This document shows, piece after piece, positions 33,571 to 45,524 of a stretch of 64,000 nucleotides of DNA. This DNA is from Termitomyces sp. T153 (taxonomy: Eukaryota; Basidiomycota; Agaricomycetes; Agaricales; Lyophyllaceae): contig JACKQL020000025.1 in assembly GCA_018296165.2 (NCBI GenBank), forward strand, positions 558,001 to 622,000, read 5' to 3'. The notes under the pieces were generated by a model. That model was not told the origin of the DNA and did not search any database. It saw nothing but the letters and a program-made list of their open reading frames with translations. Each line of letters opens with the position of its first letter. Positions within the stretch are counted from its first letter, which is position 1. The translations under genes were made by a program, and so were the position numbers.

Positions 33571-34562
33571 TGTCAGGTTCCGCTGATGATGGGGGCTCAG
33601 TACACTGGCGAGTCCTTACTAGGCGGACGCAATGTCCTGCACTTATAACCAGGCGTCCGGAGTTGGAGCAGAGGTGGGGAAAGCTTGCGAGGGGGTCCCT
33701 AGGGAGGGCGGCCTGAGTAAGTCCTGAATGGTCCGGAGGAGTCTAAGACCAAAGGTACTGGTCATTAACCCAGGGCAGGTGTCAGGGCTAGTTTGTGGGC
33801 GTGCAAATAGATTGCGGGGTAAGCGGAGGCTTCTCGGGTGATGGGGGCAGGGTCGGAGCTGGATTGGGGATTACCAGGGCTTGATGGGTTCCGGGGCCAA
33901 GTGGGTAGCAAGGTTCGGAGTTGTCGTAAGAATGTTTGGGTCATGGTGCATGCGCGGAGTTCATACTGACATAGGGAGCAGGGGAAACTTAGAGGAACAA
34001 AGGAAATATGTACAGTCGAGACGAGACAGAGACAAGACGAGACTGAGAAAAAAAGATAGATTTGAAACTTAAAAACAGGAATAGAGATGAGATGAGAGAC
34101 GAAACATAGGAAACCGGTAAATGTAATATCAAGACTACCGTTCGAGGAGTTATTCTACGACTTATATACCGACTACTGGGTACCTCGGAGGGTGGCAGAT
34201 ATGGTGGCGGGGGTCGACAGAGCTGTGCAGAATCGATGGGTGTCGGGTACATTCCAAGGTCAGGCCGCAGTGGTATTCTGATGGGATCAGTTGGGGGCGC
34301 GACCGCTCCGGGGACGTCATGATACTCCGGGACGGTTCGGGTAAACTAGGGTAGGGGGTCGGGGATGTATGACATGGCCAGGAACGGTGGGGGAAGGTTT
34401 CAGGGGGGTGTTGATGGCTACGGAGAGGGAGTTGCTGTCGGGGTTTGCTGGAGAAGCGTCAGAGTTATCCAGTGTGGGCGCAAAAGTGTGGGCGGGGTTC
34501 AGGGGAGTTAGACGGGAAATTGGGAGGGGTTGGGAGCAGTGTCTAGGGAGCGGGTCATGACA
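33571..34562 (-). mobile_element. Solo LTR, family L1, copy 3 (CpG-intact)
   Basis: A 992-bp TGTCA...TGACA unit with a perfect 5-bp target duplication AGCCA (33566-33570 and 34563-34567). It retains its CpGs and a minus-strand TATATAAG box near 34160, while the DIRS-like element it interrupts is CpG-depleted, so it landed after the host sequence decayed. The two flanks join back into one RT reading (SADW then LLGFELL). Confidence 0.92.
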
Positions 34563-35430
34563 AGCCAGTCAGCAGAATGGATAGGGATATGGTTGAAGGA
34601 AGACTCCAGGTCCAGCTTAAGCATTAGGGAGCCTAGTCCTGATGCTATGATGTCCTGGATAGCATGGTTGACCATGTCACTGTATTAAGGAGTTTACATA
34701 GATACAGTTGGAGTAATCTTGTAAATAATGTACCCATGCATCCTCATTGAGCATTGAGGAGACACAAGGCAGATGAGAGGTGTTGAGGAGGAGAGTGTTT
34801 ATGTGGGGTCAGTGTTTGGGTGGGGAGGGGAGATGGTATGACTGATAGGGTCCAGAGCAAAGAAACAGGAGACTGAGCAGATTCACCCAAAGCATGGCCT
34901 GGGCAAGATGATTAGGCAGGTGGATGACAGCTCACCCTGCCTTGGTCCTAATCCTTGTGAGTATTCTTGCCATGATCTGGCTTCCCACATGTAGTGCCTG
35001 TGTGCAGTCAGCCAGGATGTCAAAATAGGTCTGGAGAGGGATTATAATGGAGAAGAGTGTCTGATATCCCTTGGCCAACCTGTGACTAACCACAAATTGA
35101 TTTGTAGACCCAGTAAAGGTATATACCATCTCCTTTTCATGCTGTGTCAGGTCAAATTTCTGGAGGTCCAGTGCCTTGAAATTGTGCAAGATGATAGCCC
35201 TCAGCACAGCCACATCAACATTAGAGAAATGTGCACAAAGGGAAAGGGAGGCAGTAGACAATGCACTGATTACACCAGCTCCCACTATAGGAGGTACAAA
35301 CATCCCAGTTGGTGCCACAGATGAGGAGTTGGCTGGGACAAAACTAGCTGGCTAGTTGGCCAAAGAAGCTGGTGACAACTATGCAAGAAGTTCTCAAACC
35401 ATTGCATGGAGCTCAGCATGAGAATCTGGA
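34563..35430 (-). pseudogene. DIRS-like retroelement: RT start and gag-like region
   Basis: The minus strand at 34568-34640 reads LKLDLESSFNHIPIHSADW, the RT A-motif region that continues on the other side of the solo LTR. At 34932-35318 an open 128-residue stretch resembles the upstream structural protein of these elements, with NFKALDLQKFDLTQHEKE and SIIIPLQTYFDILADC. The piece between is decayed. Confidence 0.65.
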
Positions 35431-35499
35431 AGGGAGTTAAACTCTTTGGCTGATATTGGCCCATCCATAGATGCAGCAAGAGGAGGGGTTGTTATGATT

Positions 35500-36125
35500 C
35501 TGAAAGCAGATGATCCTCTTATGAAGTGGCTAGCTGTTCACATGTACTGATGTGTGAGAACAAAGGCAATTGATTAGATCAACAATAAAATGTGTGATCT
35601 AATGTAAATTCAATAGTGAGAAATGCACTGTGAGTGCAGTGTGGAACAATGTGAGACTACATGGAATGAGAACTTGCCTGCAAGCACAGTGTGAGACAAC
35701 AAAGTCTCTGGCATGTTGCTCACAGGTATATATACAATATGAGTGGCCAGCAAGACAATAGACAATGAGCAGGGGCAAGTGTGATGACATGAACAGTGGG
35801 CAAGCTGACTGTGCCTGGAATTAACCCTGGGTAACCTCCCTCTCCTACTTGCCCAATCCAGCTAGCACCATAGTAAGTGCTCCACCATCCAGTCCTAGCA
35901 ATATCATGCCTCCTTTGGTCTCTGCTACAATAAGTGTTTTTGCTTCAAGAATCTTTGTTTTTGGGATATATCTTGCTTTCATCCTTCTTAGTTATTGTTC
36001 TTTACTTGGATTAGTGATATGTTCTGGATTCTGATTCAAAATCCATGGACATACCAGCTAGCAAATCATGGGACTTGAATGGTTGACTGGGGACAATCAA
36101 AATTTCAGTCAAGGGGACAATGATG
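35500..36125. other. CpG-poor stretch, nothing recognised
   Basis: AT-rich sequence with short imperfect repeats of GTGTGAGAACAA/GTGTGATCTAATG near 35550-35700. No domain, RNA or element end could be supported. Confidence 0.4.
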
Positions 36126-36129
36126 AGAC

Positions 36130-36660
36130 CCTATTCTTGCTAAGCACCAATTTCTGTCATTTGCTATGTTTTTGGTGACTTTCAGATTTTCTATTTTCTG
36201 TGATATGATGGTCATATGACTTTGTCATGTGTAGTCTAGACTCTTAGCCCATCAGATCACTTTCCTTTTTGATGACTAGCAACCTCCTGGCAAAGTCACC
36301 AATCATATTTCTTTTCTTGGTCTTATTAACATGGTTTCCTTGTTTCTTGATTTAGTTTGATTTTCTTACTGTATGACACCCTAGCAACCAGCAGACTGAC
36401 TATCATTCCAGGTGTTGACTTTAGCTATATTTTGGGTTACTTACTTTCACATGGCATTCCTCCTGACTTGCCTAAGTCACTAGCAAATAGTTCACCATTG
36501 TTGCCTCCTTTTGGTTTCATTACTTACTATAAATACTATCATGTTTTCTATACAACCATTAAAGAATTGCACCTTGTTATTAGCCCCAGACTCCTGATCT
36601 AAGCCTTGCAATTTTAAAGCTTCTTTTTTGCCCTAGTGCTTTTTCTATTGAGTTAGCATC
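36130..36660. repeat. Dispersed repeat R2, copy 2
   Basis: Colinear with 2152-2700, sharing TATTCTTGCTAAGCAC, ACTTTGTCATGTGTAGTCTAG, TGACTATCATTCCAGGTGT and TTTTCTATACAACCAT. It directly abuts the end of the Copia RNase H sequence, which makes an LTR of that element possible, although ends and orientation are unresolved. Confidence 0.55.
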
Positions 36661-36679
36661 CTTGTCATTGTGTTTCACT

Positions 36680-37222
36680 AGTACCACTTTCAGGCACTAT
36701 TTTGTCAAGTATACAGTTAGCACTAGCACCTACAGCTAGTTTCAGTTTGTTGTTTCTCTTTTTGTTCCCATCTTTCTCCACAACTTGTCAATGATATCTT
36801 GCACAAGAGTCTTTGTGAGGAGGTTGGCAGCTATGAATGCAAACTGTTTTGATCTTCCCATCATGTACTGCTTGTCATAGCCAGAACTAATGACAATCAA
36901 AGTGTTTTAGATGACCCATGTTTTCAGGCTGTTTTGGGACTGAGATGGCTGACTGATTGTCAATGTTCACAACTAGTAGTGTAGACTGTGGCATGCTGAT
37001 GTCCACAAGAAAATTACACAACTAGCAGAGCTCCCTGCCAGTTTCATCAGCTGCAACAAATTTGGCCTTGGTAGTGGACAATGCAACTATGGTTTGTCAT
37101 TTTGACATACAGCCAACTGCTCCACCAGCTATCATAAGAACTGAGTGGTTGATTGGCCATTGTTGGGGTTACCTTCATGGTTGGCATCTGCATAGGCTAC
37201 AAAGGGGGAAGGCAGAGAAGAG
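36680..37222 (-). pseudogene. Ty1/Copia RNase H, left part of a split element
   Basis: The minus strand reads VAYADANHEGNPNNGQST, then MIAGGAVGCMSK, IVALSTTKAKFVAADETGRE and VVNIDNQSAISV, the Copia RNase H signature in order. Stops are present. The reading is cut at 37222 by Gypsy element B and resumes at 48896, on the other side of that element, as the RT-RNase H junction. Confidence 0.85.
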
Positions 37223-37438
37223 TGTAATGTTTCTATTATGGGTCATGCAGCTTATGGTTTACCCAACATAAGTTAAAACCAGTCAATAGTTCTTTCTACA
37301 AAGTATGAAGTAAGGTGCTGCCTTACATAAGTACTAGTACAATACTTTTAGGGATAGCATCACATGATGCTATCAGTGTAATTCACCAATAAGTAATATA
37401 TATATATATATATATGCATGTAATGGATGCTCCATACA
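37223..37438 (-). repeat. 3' LTR of element B
   Basis: TGTAATG...CCATACA on the plus strand, matching 48687-48895 with scattered differences, and joined to the polypurine tract at 37441. Contains an (AT)n run at about 37397-37416. Confidence 0.9.
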
Positions 37439-37682
37439 TACCCCCCTTTTGAGTCCATCAACAGACTCACTTCTACACCATTAAAGTTGAAAAATAAAGG
37501 GTGGGATATGGCATCCCACCCAAGGGTGTGCACCAGAATTTGCATGTGAATTCCTACATATATCAGTAGTAGAATCAACCAATTCTACATGGATGAGTAT
37601 ACTTCAGTGTGATGTCCAACTGCACTGAGTGCATCATATGGGCTGCTCAAGCCCATGTATAATTACCAACTTGTAGTGAGCT

Positions 37683-40600
37683 ATGATAGTAGCTCACCCC
37701 ACTTATTCATCCATCTTTGAGGCCTCTGCTTCCTTGTTACTCACAATGTCTGCCCAGCACTCTGATACAGCATTAGCTGTATCACTGGAGCCACTGGTTC
37801 CAGCCTCAGGGGCAGTAGGAGTAGCAATGTTAGTCACTACTGCCACTTCTGTAGGGCTGGGGACAACCTGTTGAGTCATTGCTGGTGGGACTGGTGTAGT
37901 CAATGCAGAATTGTCAGCATAGTCCAATTGCATGGACTCCTCTGTAGGTGCATGTTCCAAAGACACACCAGAGCCCAATGGTGGTGTAGTGGCAGTAGAC
38001 TTGGCCACAGCTACTGACAATGAAGGCCCCTCCTCAGTTGGAGCTGCACCTGCAGTGGGAGCCACTGATGAGGGCTCCTCTGCAGTGGCTTGTGAGGCTC
38101 TCATAACCTCTGCTAGTCAGTGCATGAGGTGAGTAAAGATACCATCCTCACCAAAGCACAGCCACTCAGCTGTGTCAAGAGGAGAGTGACCTCTGCTCTC
38201 ATGAATTTGGAGGAGCATGTGGAAGCACTCCCAGTCATCAGCAGTGGGGATGTACCACCCATTGTATCCTGGTATAAGAGGGGGTACCCCAATTGTTTGA
38301 AGTTGACAATGGGGTTCATTGTTGACTTGCATGAACAAGCCCATGTGCAGCATGCTTCTGGACCAATGGTGATCAAGAAAGTGTATACCAAAGGTATATG
38401 CATGATTCACCCAGGAGGGAGGCACAGAGTTAGTGAGGAGGTGATATATCATTTCTGTCTCAGTCAAATTGTTAATTTGCATAGGCAGCACTTGCAGCCT
38501 ACATAGAATGAAGGTGTGGGAAGTAATACCATCAAACTCCCCTACACCTGATCAGTAGTTGTCTACCACATCTCAATAGAGATGCAGTTGAGCAACCACC
38601 ATGGCAAACAGCCTCATATAGGCTGATCATGTGTACAGCACAGTCAGGGCTAGCACCCAACCCAGAATGTAGCAAAAGACCAATTGTCAGTCTACATACA
38701 AGGAGGCATTGGTGGCCACACTGGAGTACAGGTTCTGTGAACCTGGGTGGCCATGGTGCAAGATGTACTGTGCCCATGTCTGGATGTTGAAGTGGCAGCT
38801 GATTGAGACTTGAGTAAGTCCTGCTCCTTGCATATTGTTATCTGTCAGCCTAGTATGGCTGACAAATGGGAGGGTAAGGGGACCAGTACCCAATGGCAGT
38901 CCCCTCTGGGCAGAGATGTTTCCAACTCTGCTGGGGTTAGCTCCATTGCCCACCTCATTGTGCAGTCCCTCAACTGTGGAGCTGTATAGAAGGAGATCTG
39001 ATGGAACTCCTGAAGGAGGAGAGTGACATGAATTCACTCCCTCATTGTGACCTTGGATCTGCCATCCCAAATGAGTTTCAGGATCAGGAAAATCTGCTCT
39101 GGATTCATGGGCATCCCATGAGAAGCTCATTGATACAGTAATTTGTAACATGTGGATATGTGAGATATCCCAGCCATCTCCATTGAGCAGGCAAAGACTG
39201 CTTTGTCACCAACAAAAACTGCATTGGCCATTGGTGACCAATGGAAGTTAGGGTGTAGCATACCCTTGAAGTCATTCTGGCACTCAAAGCACCCATGAAC
39301 CAACATGGTATCCCAGCTGTCTGGTAGGCAGCTGGGCACTGTAGCATTCAGACACTTGAGGTCCACTTTGGACTTGTCAGCATCAATAGCTAACAGCCAT
39401 TTGGCATTAGCATTGTGCTGCTTCTTGTGACAATGCTCATTAGCATCATCATCAGAGTCACTGTCCAAAATACATCATTTAGATATAGGGACATCATCAT
39501 CCTCATCATCATTGCTACCCAAGTTGGGTGCTGCTGGGGCACCTGCTGTCGCTTGGGCAACTGCTGGCTGGGTGATGTAGAATTCTTTGTTATGCAGATC
39601 TCAGTGCACTGGAGGCCTATACTCCTGAGGGAGCACACTAGGCATAACATAGGTCCTCAAGTTGAGGACCTCAATAACACCAGCTTCTGTTCCCTGAGGA
39701 ACATTAACCAGAAAGGCAATTGGAGTGGCAATGACTGTAGAGTTGTCTGCCTCTGTCACTATTGCAGCAGACTGCCTGGTGCCAGCTTTCTTTGTGGAGG
39801 ACTTTGATGTTCCCTCCTTTGTTGCCACTGGTTTTGGCAGCTTTGCTTTAGCTGCCACTGGCTTAGATGGCCCAGCAGAGGACAAAGCTGCCTTGAAATC
39901 TGGGAGCTCATCCATCCTCTGATCATCACCAGCAGGCACCATATCATCATAGGGCATGAGTGGTGCCCTCTGGGTTGAGGATCCCTTAACAAACACAGAA
40001 GCTTGGTACAAGCCTTCTTCATCTCTGGAGGGTTAGGAGGGGTTGCTACCCACTTCTCCTTTTCCAATGCTGAATGGAAGAAGTCCATGCAGGCCTCATC
40101 CCTGTAATTTCACACAACATCAAGTTCATTCAGAACTTGAGATAGTGCTAACTGTACTACAGGATTATCAAGGATATTAGCACTGATGTCCTCTGGAACT
40201 CTGGCTTCTTGAAGCTGCTGGAGTAGGTGAGCAAGCTGCTCATCTGTGGCAGTCAAAGGCTCAGGCTCTTTTGCTTTGCCCTTGCCCTTCTCCTTTGCAG
40301 AGAAGCATCACTCAACCATCTTCCAGGCAGTTGACAGGGGAGTGCTACTCTCCTGTGCTGGTGTGGGTGGCAACATTGAAATTGCCTTGCCCTTTCCTTT
40401 GCTAGTTGAGGCAGCCACAGGTTGCTCCAATGCACTTGATGATGACAAGAGCATGTCTGACAGATGCATCTGAGTAGGCAATGGCAGATACACCTGCTGA
40501 GGAGGCACTAGCAACTGCATCAGAGCCATGATCAACTCTGGACTGTTGTTGTTCACCTCCATCACATCAGATGTCAATGCTGCAGGGACCAAGATCCCTA

Positions 40601-41150
40601 TCTGTGATGACATAGTGGCAGGTTGTTGTTGACCTGCCATGCCCATTGTATAGCTGGGACCAGCCACAGCAAACTGTGGCATCACAAACTGCTGGAACTC
40701 CTGCAACCACACTGGTTGTGCAGCCACAGGGTACCCAAAGTTGAACTGAGGGGAGGCTGGTAGTCCCTCATGTCCTCTTCCTGCTCCTTGAGGGGGAGCT
40801 GACATTCCCCCATGTCCTCTGCCTGCTCTGCCTTATTGAGGGGGCAAACCACATTCCCTCACTAGCAACTGCTAGATTGCCACTGTGTAGCTCAGTGGAG
40901 CTACATCTCCTGGTACCATTGGCAATCCCCCACTTGTGGGCCTTGTGTCCCTTTGAGCTGGGGCTGCTCTCCTCATTGTTGGGAGTGCTACATTTCCTAG
41001 CACCAAGCCTCCTGCCAATGCAGTAAAGCCTTCAAAGCCAGAGAGTGAGCTACTCCCTGACCCTTCTCCTCTTAAGCTCTGTCTAGAGCTCAACAAATAA
41101 CCTGGCAGATCCATGTCTGCCTTGCCTGGCCATTTCTTTTCCTTGCCCAT
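37683..41150 (-). pseudogene. Extra 3' ORF region of element B, unknown function
   Basis: After integrase, the minus strand holds about 3.4 kb of protein-like sequence from a start at 41150 (MGKEKKWPGKADMDLPGYLL) to about 37703, in frames broken by a few shifts and stops; roughly 1,100 residues in sum. In order it shows a Gly/Ser/Pro-rich start, a Gln-rich segment, a Lys/Ala/Ser-rich stretch near 39800, an acidic run (DDEDDD, DSDSDDD) near 39430-39510, a globular-looking part (CSMEMAGISHISTCYKLLYQ, 39130-39230), and a Thr/Ser/Pro/Ala-rich end. It lies where env-like or accessory ORFs sit in other LTR elements. I recognise no domain, and no signal peptide or membrane segment is evident. It could also be captured host sequence. 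Confidence 0.6.
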
Positions 41151-41280
41151 GAGGCAAGAATTCAGTCCTCTCTGTTACCATTGGTGCTACACCAGTTGGA
41201 CTTTGTGCTCAGCCAAAAAATTGGCTGACATAATTGTTGATGGCCACTGGCATGGCAGCCTGTCAACTTCTAGGACTAAG

Positions 41281-44200
41281 TCAAACTAACTTAGACTTTC
41301 TAGCCAACTGCGCAGGGTGCCACATGCCCTGCAACTCTAGATATTTATCAAGGGCCACAAGGTCCTTGCAGGTCACAAGGGACTCCCAAGTGGTGTCCCC
41401 AAGACTCCAACAAACCTCACATTTGAGGTTCTTGCCCTCCCAACAATGACCTATCAGATCATCAACAAACCATTCCTGGTCATCTGGGGTGCCAAAGTCA
41501 TAAGGCTCTGGCATTGCCCTATTGGGAAATAAGGTGTTGTTGCTGGCCCTATAGGGGTGCAGCAGTGACACATGGAACTTAGGATGTATCCTTTGTTCCT
41601 GGAGTGCTATAGGCAACTCCAATACATAGTTGGAGGTCTTACTGTAGGCCTCCAAAATTATATATGGCCCAACCCACTTAGAGCAGAGTTTCCTTGCTCT
41701 GCCTTTAGGTAGGTTGAGGTTCTTCATTGAAAGGTACACCAATGCACCTTGTTCTAGTTTGGGGTCAGGTCTGTGATGTGAATTAGCCAGACATGTCTGA
41801 AAGACATGTGTCTCTATAATCATGTTGTGTGCCACTGCCAAGTTCTCCAGAGCTTGGCAGGCAAACTGTTGGATTCCCTTTGGGATCATAGTATCTCCCC
41901 TAATTTCTCATATTATGGATGGCATGTACCCACCATTCAACTTGAATGGTGCAAACTGTGTTGTCTCAGAAATGCTTGCATTTATCATGAACTCCATTAA
42001 GTTAATTTGACTTAACCAGTCTTTCTGGTCTGGCTGTACCACAATATGCAGGATCTGACCAATGTTCTAATTGGCACATTCAGTCTGACCATCTGTCTGT
42101 GAGTGGAACAATGTAGACATTAAGAGCTTTGCTCCTAATAATTTATGCAGTTCACACCACCATTTTGACATGAACTTTGAGTCTTGATCACTGATGATTG
42201 AACTTGGGAGGCTGTGCAGCCTCACCACCTCATGCATGTAAATCCAGGACAGCTGCAAAGCTGTCATGGTAGTGTGCACTGGGATAAGGTGGACCATGCT
42301 TGTCATTTGACATATAACTACCCATAGGTAGTTATACTCCTTCAATTCAGGGAATGGACTGATAAAGTCCATCCCTATTGAATCCCAAGGCTTAACTGGC
42401 ACTGGCAGAGAATGTAATTTCCCTGAAGGGAGCTGGTTGCTCCCTTTTGCCTGCTGGCACAGCTGACAAGTGGTACAAAACACTCATGCATCTGCAACCA
42501 CTGTCAGCCACCAATCCCAACAACAAATGTACTCTGTCATTCTTTGGGCACCAAAATTCCCCATTATATTGTGTGCTTGCTTGAGCACACTAGTCACCAA
42601 CTCTTGATCATGAGGTACACACAAAGTACCTCATGGCCCAATATGTTGGTAGTCCAGATCAATTTGTCCTGGACATGAAAGGACTTATAGTCTTTTGGTT
42701 GAGTCATGATTTCTGCAAAGAGCTTGTCTTTGCTGTATAGAGATCAAATTTGATGGAGGAATTCCCCATCTGTTCTATTTTGGGGTTGAGGAGACTGGGC
42801 CATCCCTAGAATGGCTTCTCCAAGAGACATATCAATCTCTCTTACATATCAGTCCCATGCTGAGCATGGGCTGAGTCTTCCTTGCTGTCATTACTGGCAG
42901 CCAGGATATGTGCTTCCTCATCACAAATTTTGTGATGATTGCACACTCATCTGTGTCCATGGCTAGGTCCATTGCAGAGAGCACATATCTGATCCAGTTG
43001 TGCTTGCATTTCTTGTATGTGCATAGGAGGTAGATCATCCCCCTCTGGTCAATACAAGCATCTGAACATACATAGTCATAGACATGGTGCATGTCCCATG
43101 GAGAATCACTCTCAAAGTAGTAGGATAAACAGTCTGCTACCTTGTTGAGCTCTCCTTTTACATATGTGATGTTGAAATTAAATTTTGACATATACTCTGT
43201 CCACCATTGCTGGCACAGTGACAAGTTTTGTTGAGTTGTGAAGAACTCAAGTGCTTTATGATCTGTTATTACATGGATCTTGTACCCCAGAAGCTTATCC
43301 TCCCACTTGAGGAGGGCTTCTAAGAGAGCCAACATTTTAAGTTCATGCATGGCACAATTTTTCTGTGCATAAGTAAACTTTTTGGACATGAACCCTGCTG
43401 GCCAACATTTCTGCCAGCTTGGACCTTGTCCATACATTGCTCTGACACCTGTCTTGGAGGCATTGCAGATCAGCCAGATAGGATCCTCATGTCAAGGATC
43501 AATTGGGCATATGACTGGAGTTTTGGCACAGATCCTCTTGATCATGTTGAAACACCATTGGTGGATGGGTCACCAATGGAATGGCAACCCATTCTGTATC
43601 ATAGCCATTAATGGCCCAGTGTATGCAGATACATTGGGCAGAAAGTTCCCAATGTAATCCACCAACCCAACAAACCATTGGATGTCATTGGAGGTTCTAG
43701 GAGTGTGCCACTCCTGGATCCTATTCAACTTCTCCATATCAGGGTGTATACCCTGTGAGTTGATTACATGGCCAAGGCACTCTACACACCCAGCATATAG
43801 CTTGCACTTCTTCCATTTGAGATAGAGCTTGTTTTTTCATAGTCTTTCAAAGACTACTTGGAGTGCTGCTTGTGTTCCTCAATGGAGTCCAAGAAGACAA
43901 ATATATTGTCTAAATAGACATGCATCCACTTACCAATGACATCTCTAAAGATGGACATCATCAGGCATTGGAATGTGGCTGGTGCATTACAGTCACCAAT
44001 CTGCATGATATGACTGTGATACATTCCAGTAATGATCATAAATGATGTTTTAGGTACATTTGATGTACATATCCTCACTTGTTCATATGCATCAGTGAGG
44101 TCAATCTTTGACCTCACTGGTGCACAAGCCACATCTTCCCTAATGACCTCTTGGTCTGGTAAGGGCATTATATCCTTAACAATATTGTCATTGTGCTGAT

Positions 44201-45520
44201 GAGCATCTAATGCTGTCCACAGGGATCCATCCTTTTTGGGGATGCATAAAAGTGGTGCAGCCTAGTTGGCTGCACATGGCTCCCACTACTTAGCCTGCAC
44301 ATAGCAGTCAATTTTATCCCACAATTGCTGCTGAAGTGACTTAGAACACCTCAGCATGAAGTATGAGTACTGTTTGGACTCATCAATGAGATTTATCTCA
44401 TGATTTACTTCATGCCAAGGAGGAAGTTCCTCCTTTGTTCCATTGACAATGTCTTGGAACTTGTCACACCACTGCTGATAAAGGCATGGAATATTGCCTT
44501 CTGACAGCTTTGGAGGTTGTAACTTCCCCCCAACTATCTTTGGTGGAGAGCAATGCTCTTCCTTGTTCACTTTTGCAGGTGGTACAGGCTTTGCATACTT
44601 ATCACACAAGGCCACCAGACAAATTTCTGATTTGTCTGGTATGTTCAGCTGAGCAGGACCATCAATTGTCCTGCCTCTTGCTTCTTTCCACAAGTATTCA
44701 AACTTGCTAGGCTCAGATATTTCATCCTATGTAGCCATTCTATATATTTTATCCTCAGGGGTCAATCTTCTTACCCCTGTCATGTCAGGTCAGCTATGAC
44801 CTGATTCCACTCTTGTGGCATGTGTGGGTTGTATGCCCATTCCAGGGTAGGCTTTGAGATTGGTCTGTCCCAAATCTTCCTTTTCCTTACCTTTGAAGGG
44901 TCACTTTGAACCTTCTGGCATACTCTCTCCCCCTTTTGAAGAGTACTCCTTTGATACTCTTCCTCATCCCCCCCTCTTGAAGAGTACTCCTTTGATACTC
45001 TTCCTCAGATACCACCAGAGATGGGTGACCATTGGGTACACCCTCAGTTATCCAAAATTCATCCTCATCCACTACCTCTTTTACAGTGGGCTGCTTGAGT
45101 CCACCAGGGAGTCAAGGCTGCTCATTGTGCTGCTTCTCCATTGTGCAAAAGCATCACACATGGCCATCAGCATCCTCCAGCTCCAATCTGTGAGCTGGCA
45201 TTGCCCTTCCATCAATGACCCACCTAATCATTTGCAAAATCCAGGAGAACCTTATGGGTTCTCATGGATGGTGTTCTTATGATCCACATAGACATTGCAA
45301 ATCTTTCCAGGGACCTTCATGGTAACTCTGGCACTATAGTTCACTATGGAGTGAGTTTCAATTGTTCCCAGCTGCAGAGTAATGGGGGTGGCCAGCAGTG
45401 CCACCCATATCCCAGCCACATGTGCAAATGAGGGAGTAATTCTGGAAGTGGTACTCCCTGAATCCCACAATGTCCATGCTCTGTGGCTGTTCACTTTTAC
45501 CCAAGTGACAAGACATTCTT
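41281..45520 (-). pseudogene. Pol of element B: protease, RT, RNase H, integrase, chromodomain
   Basis: The protease active site reads DSGSTTSRITPSFAHVAG near 45440, with the second protease motif deleted compared with copy A. RT at 43854-44700 has SKIDLTDAYEQVR and then YLDNIFVF where copy A has YLDDIF, so a catalytic Asp is Asn. RNase H is at 42832-43437 (HELKMLALLEALLKWEDKL, VITDHKALEFF). Integrase at 42067-42483 keeps D (GMDFISPFPE), D (IISDQDSKF) and E (TDGQTECAN). A chromodomain-like end, FVDDLIGHCWEGKNLKCEV, is at 41420-41470. Several frameshifts and stops separate the blocks. Confidence 0.88.
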
Positions 45521-45524
45521 TGTC

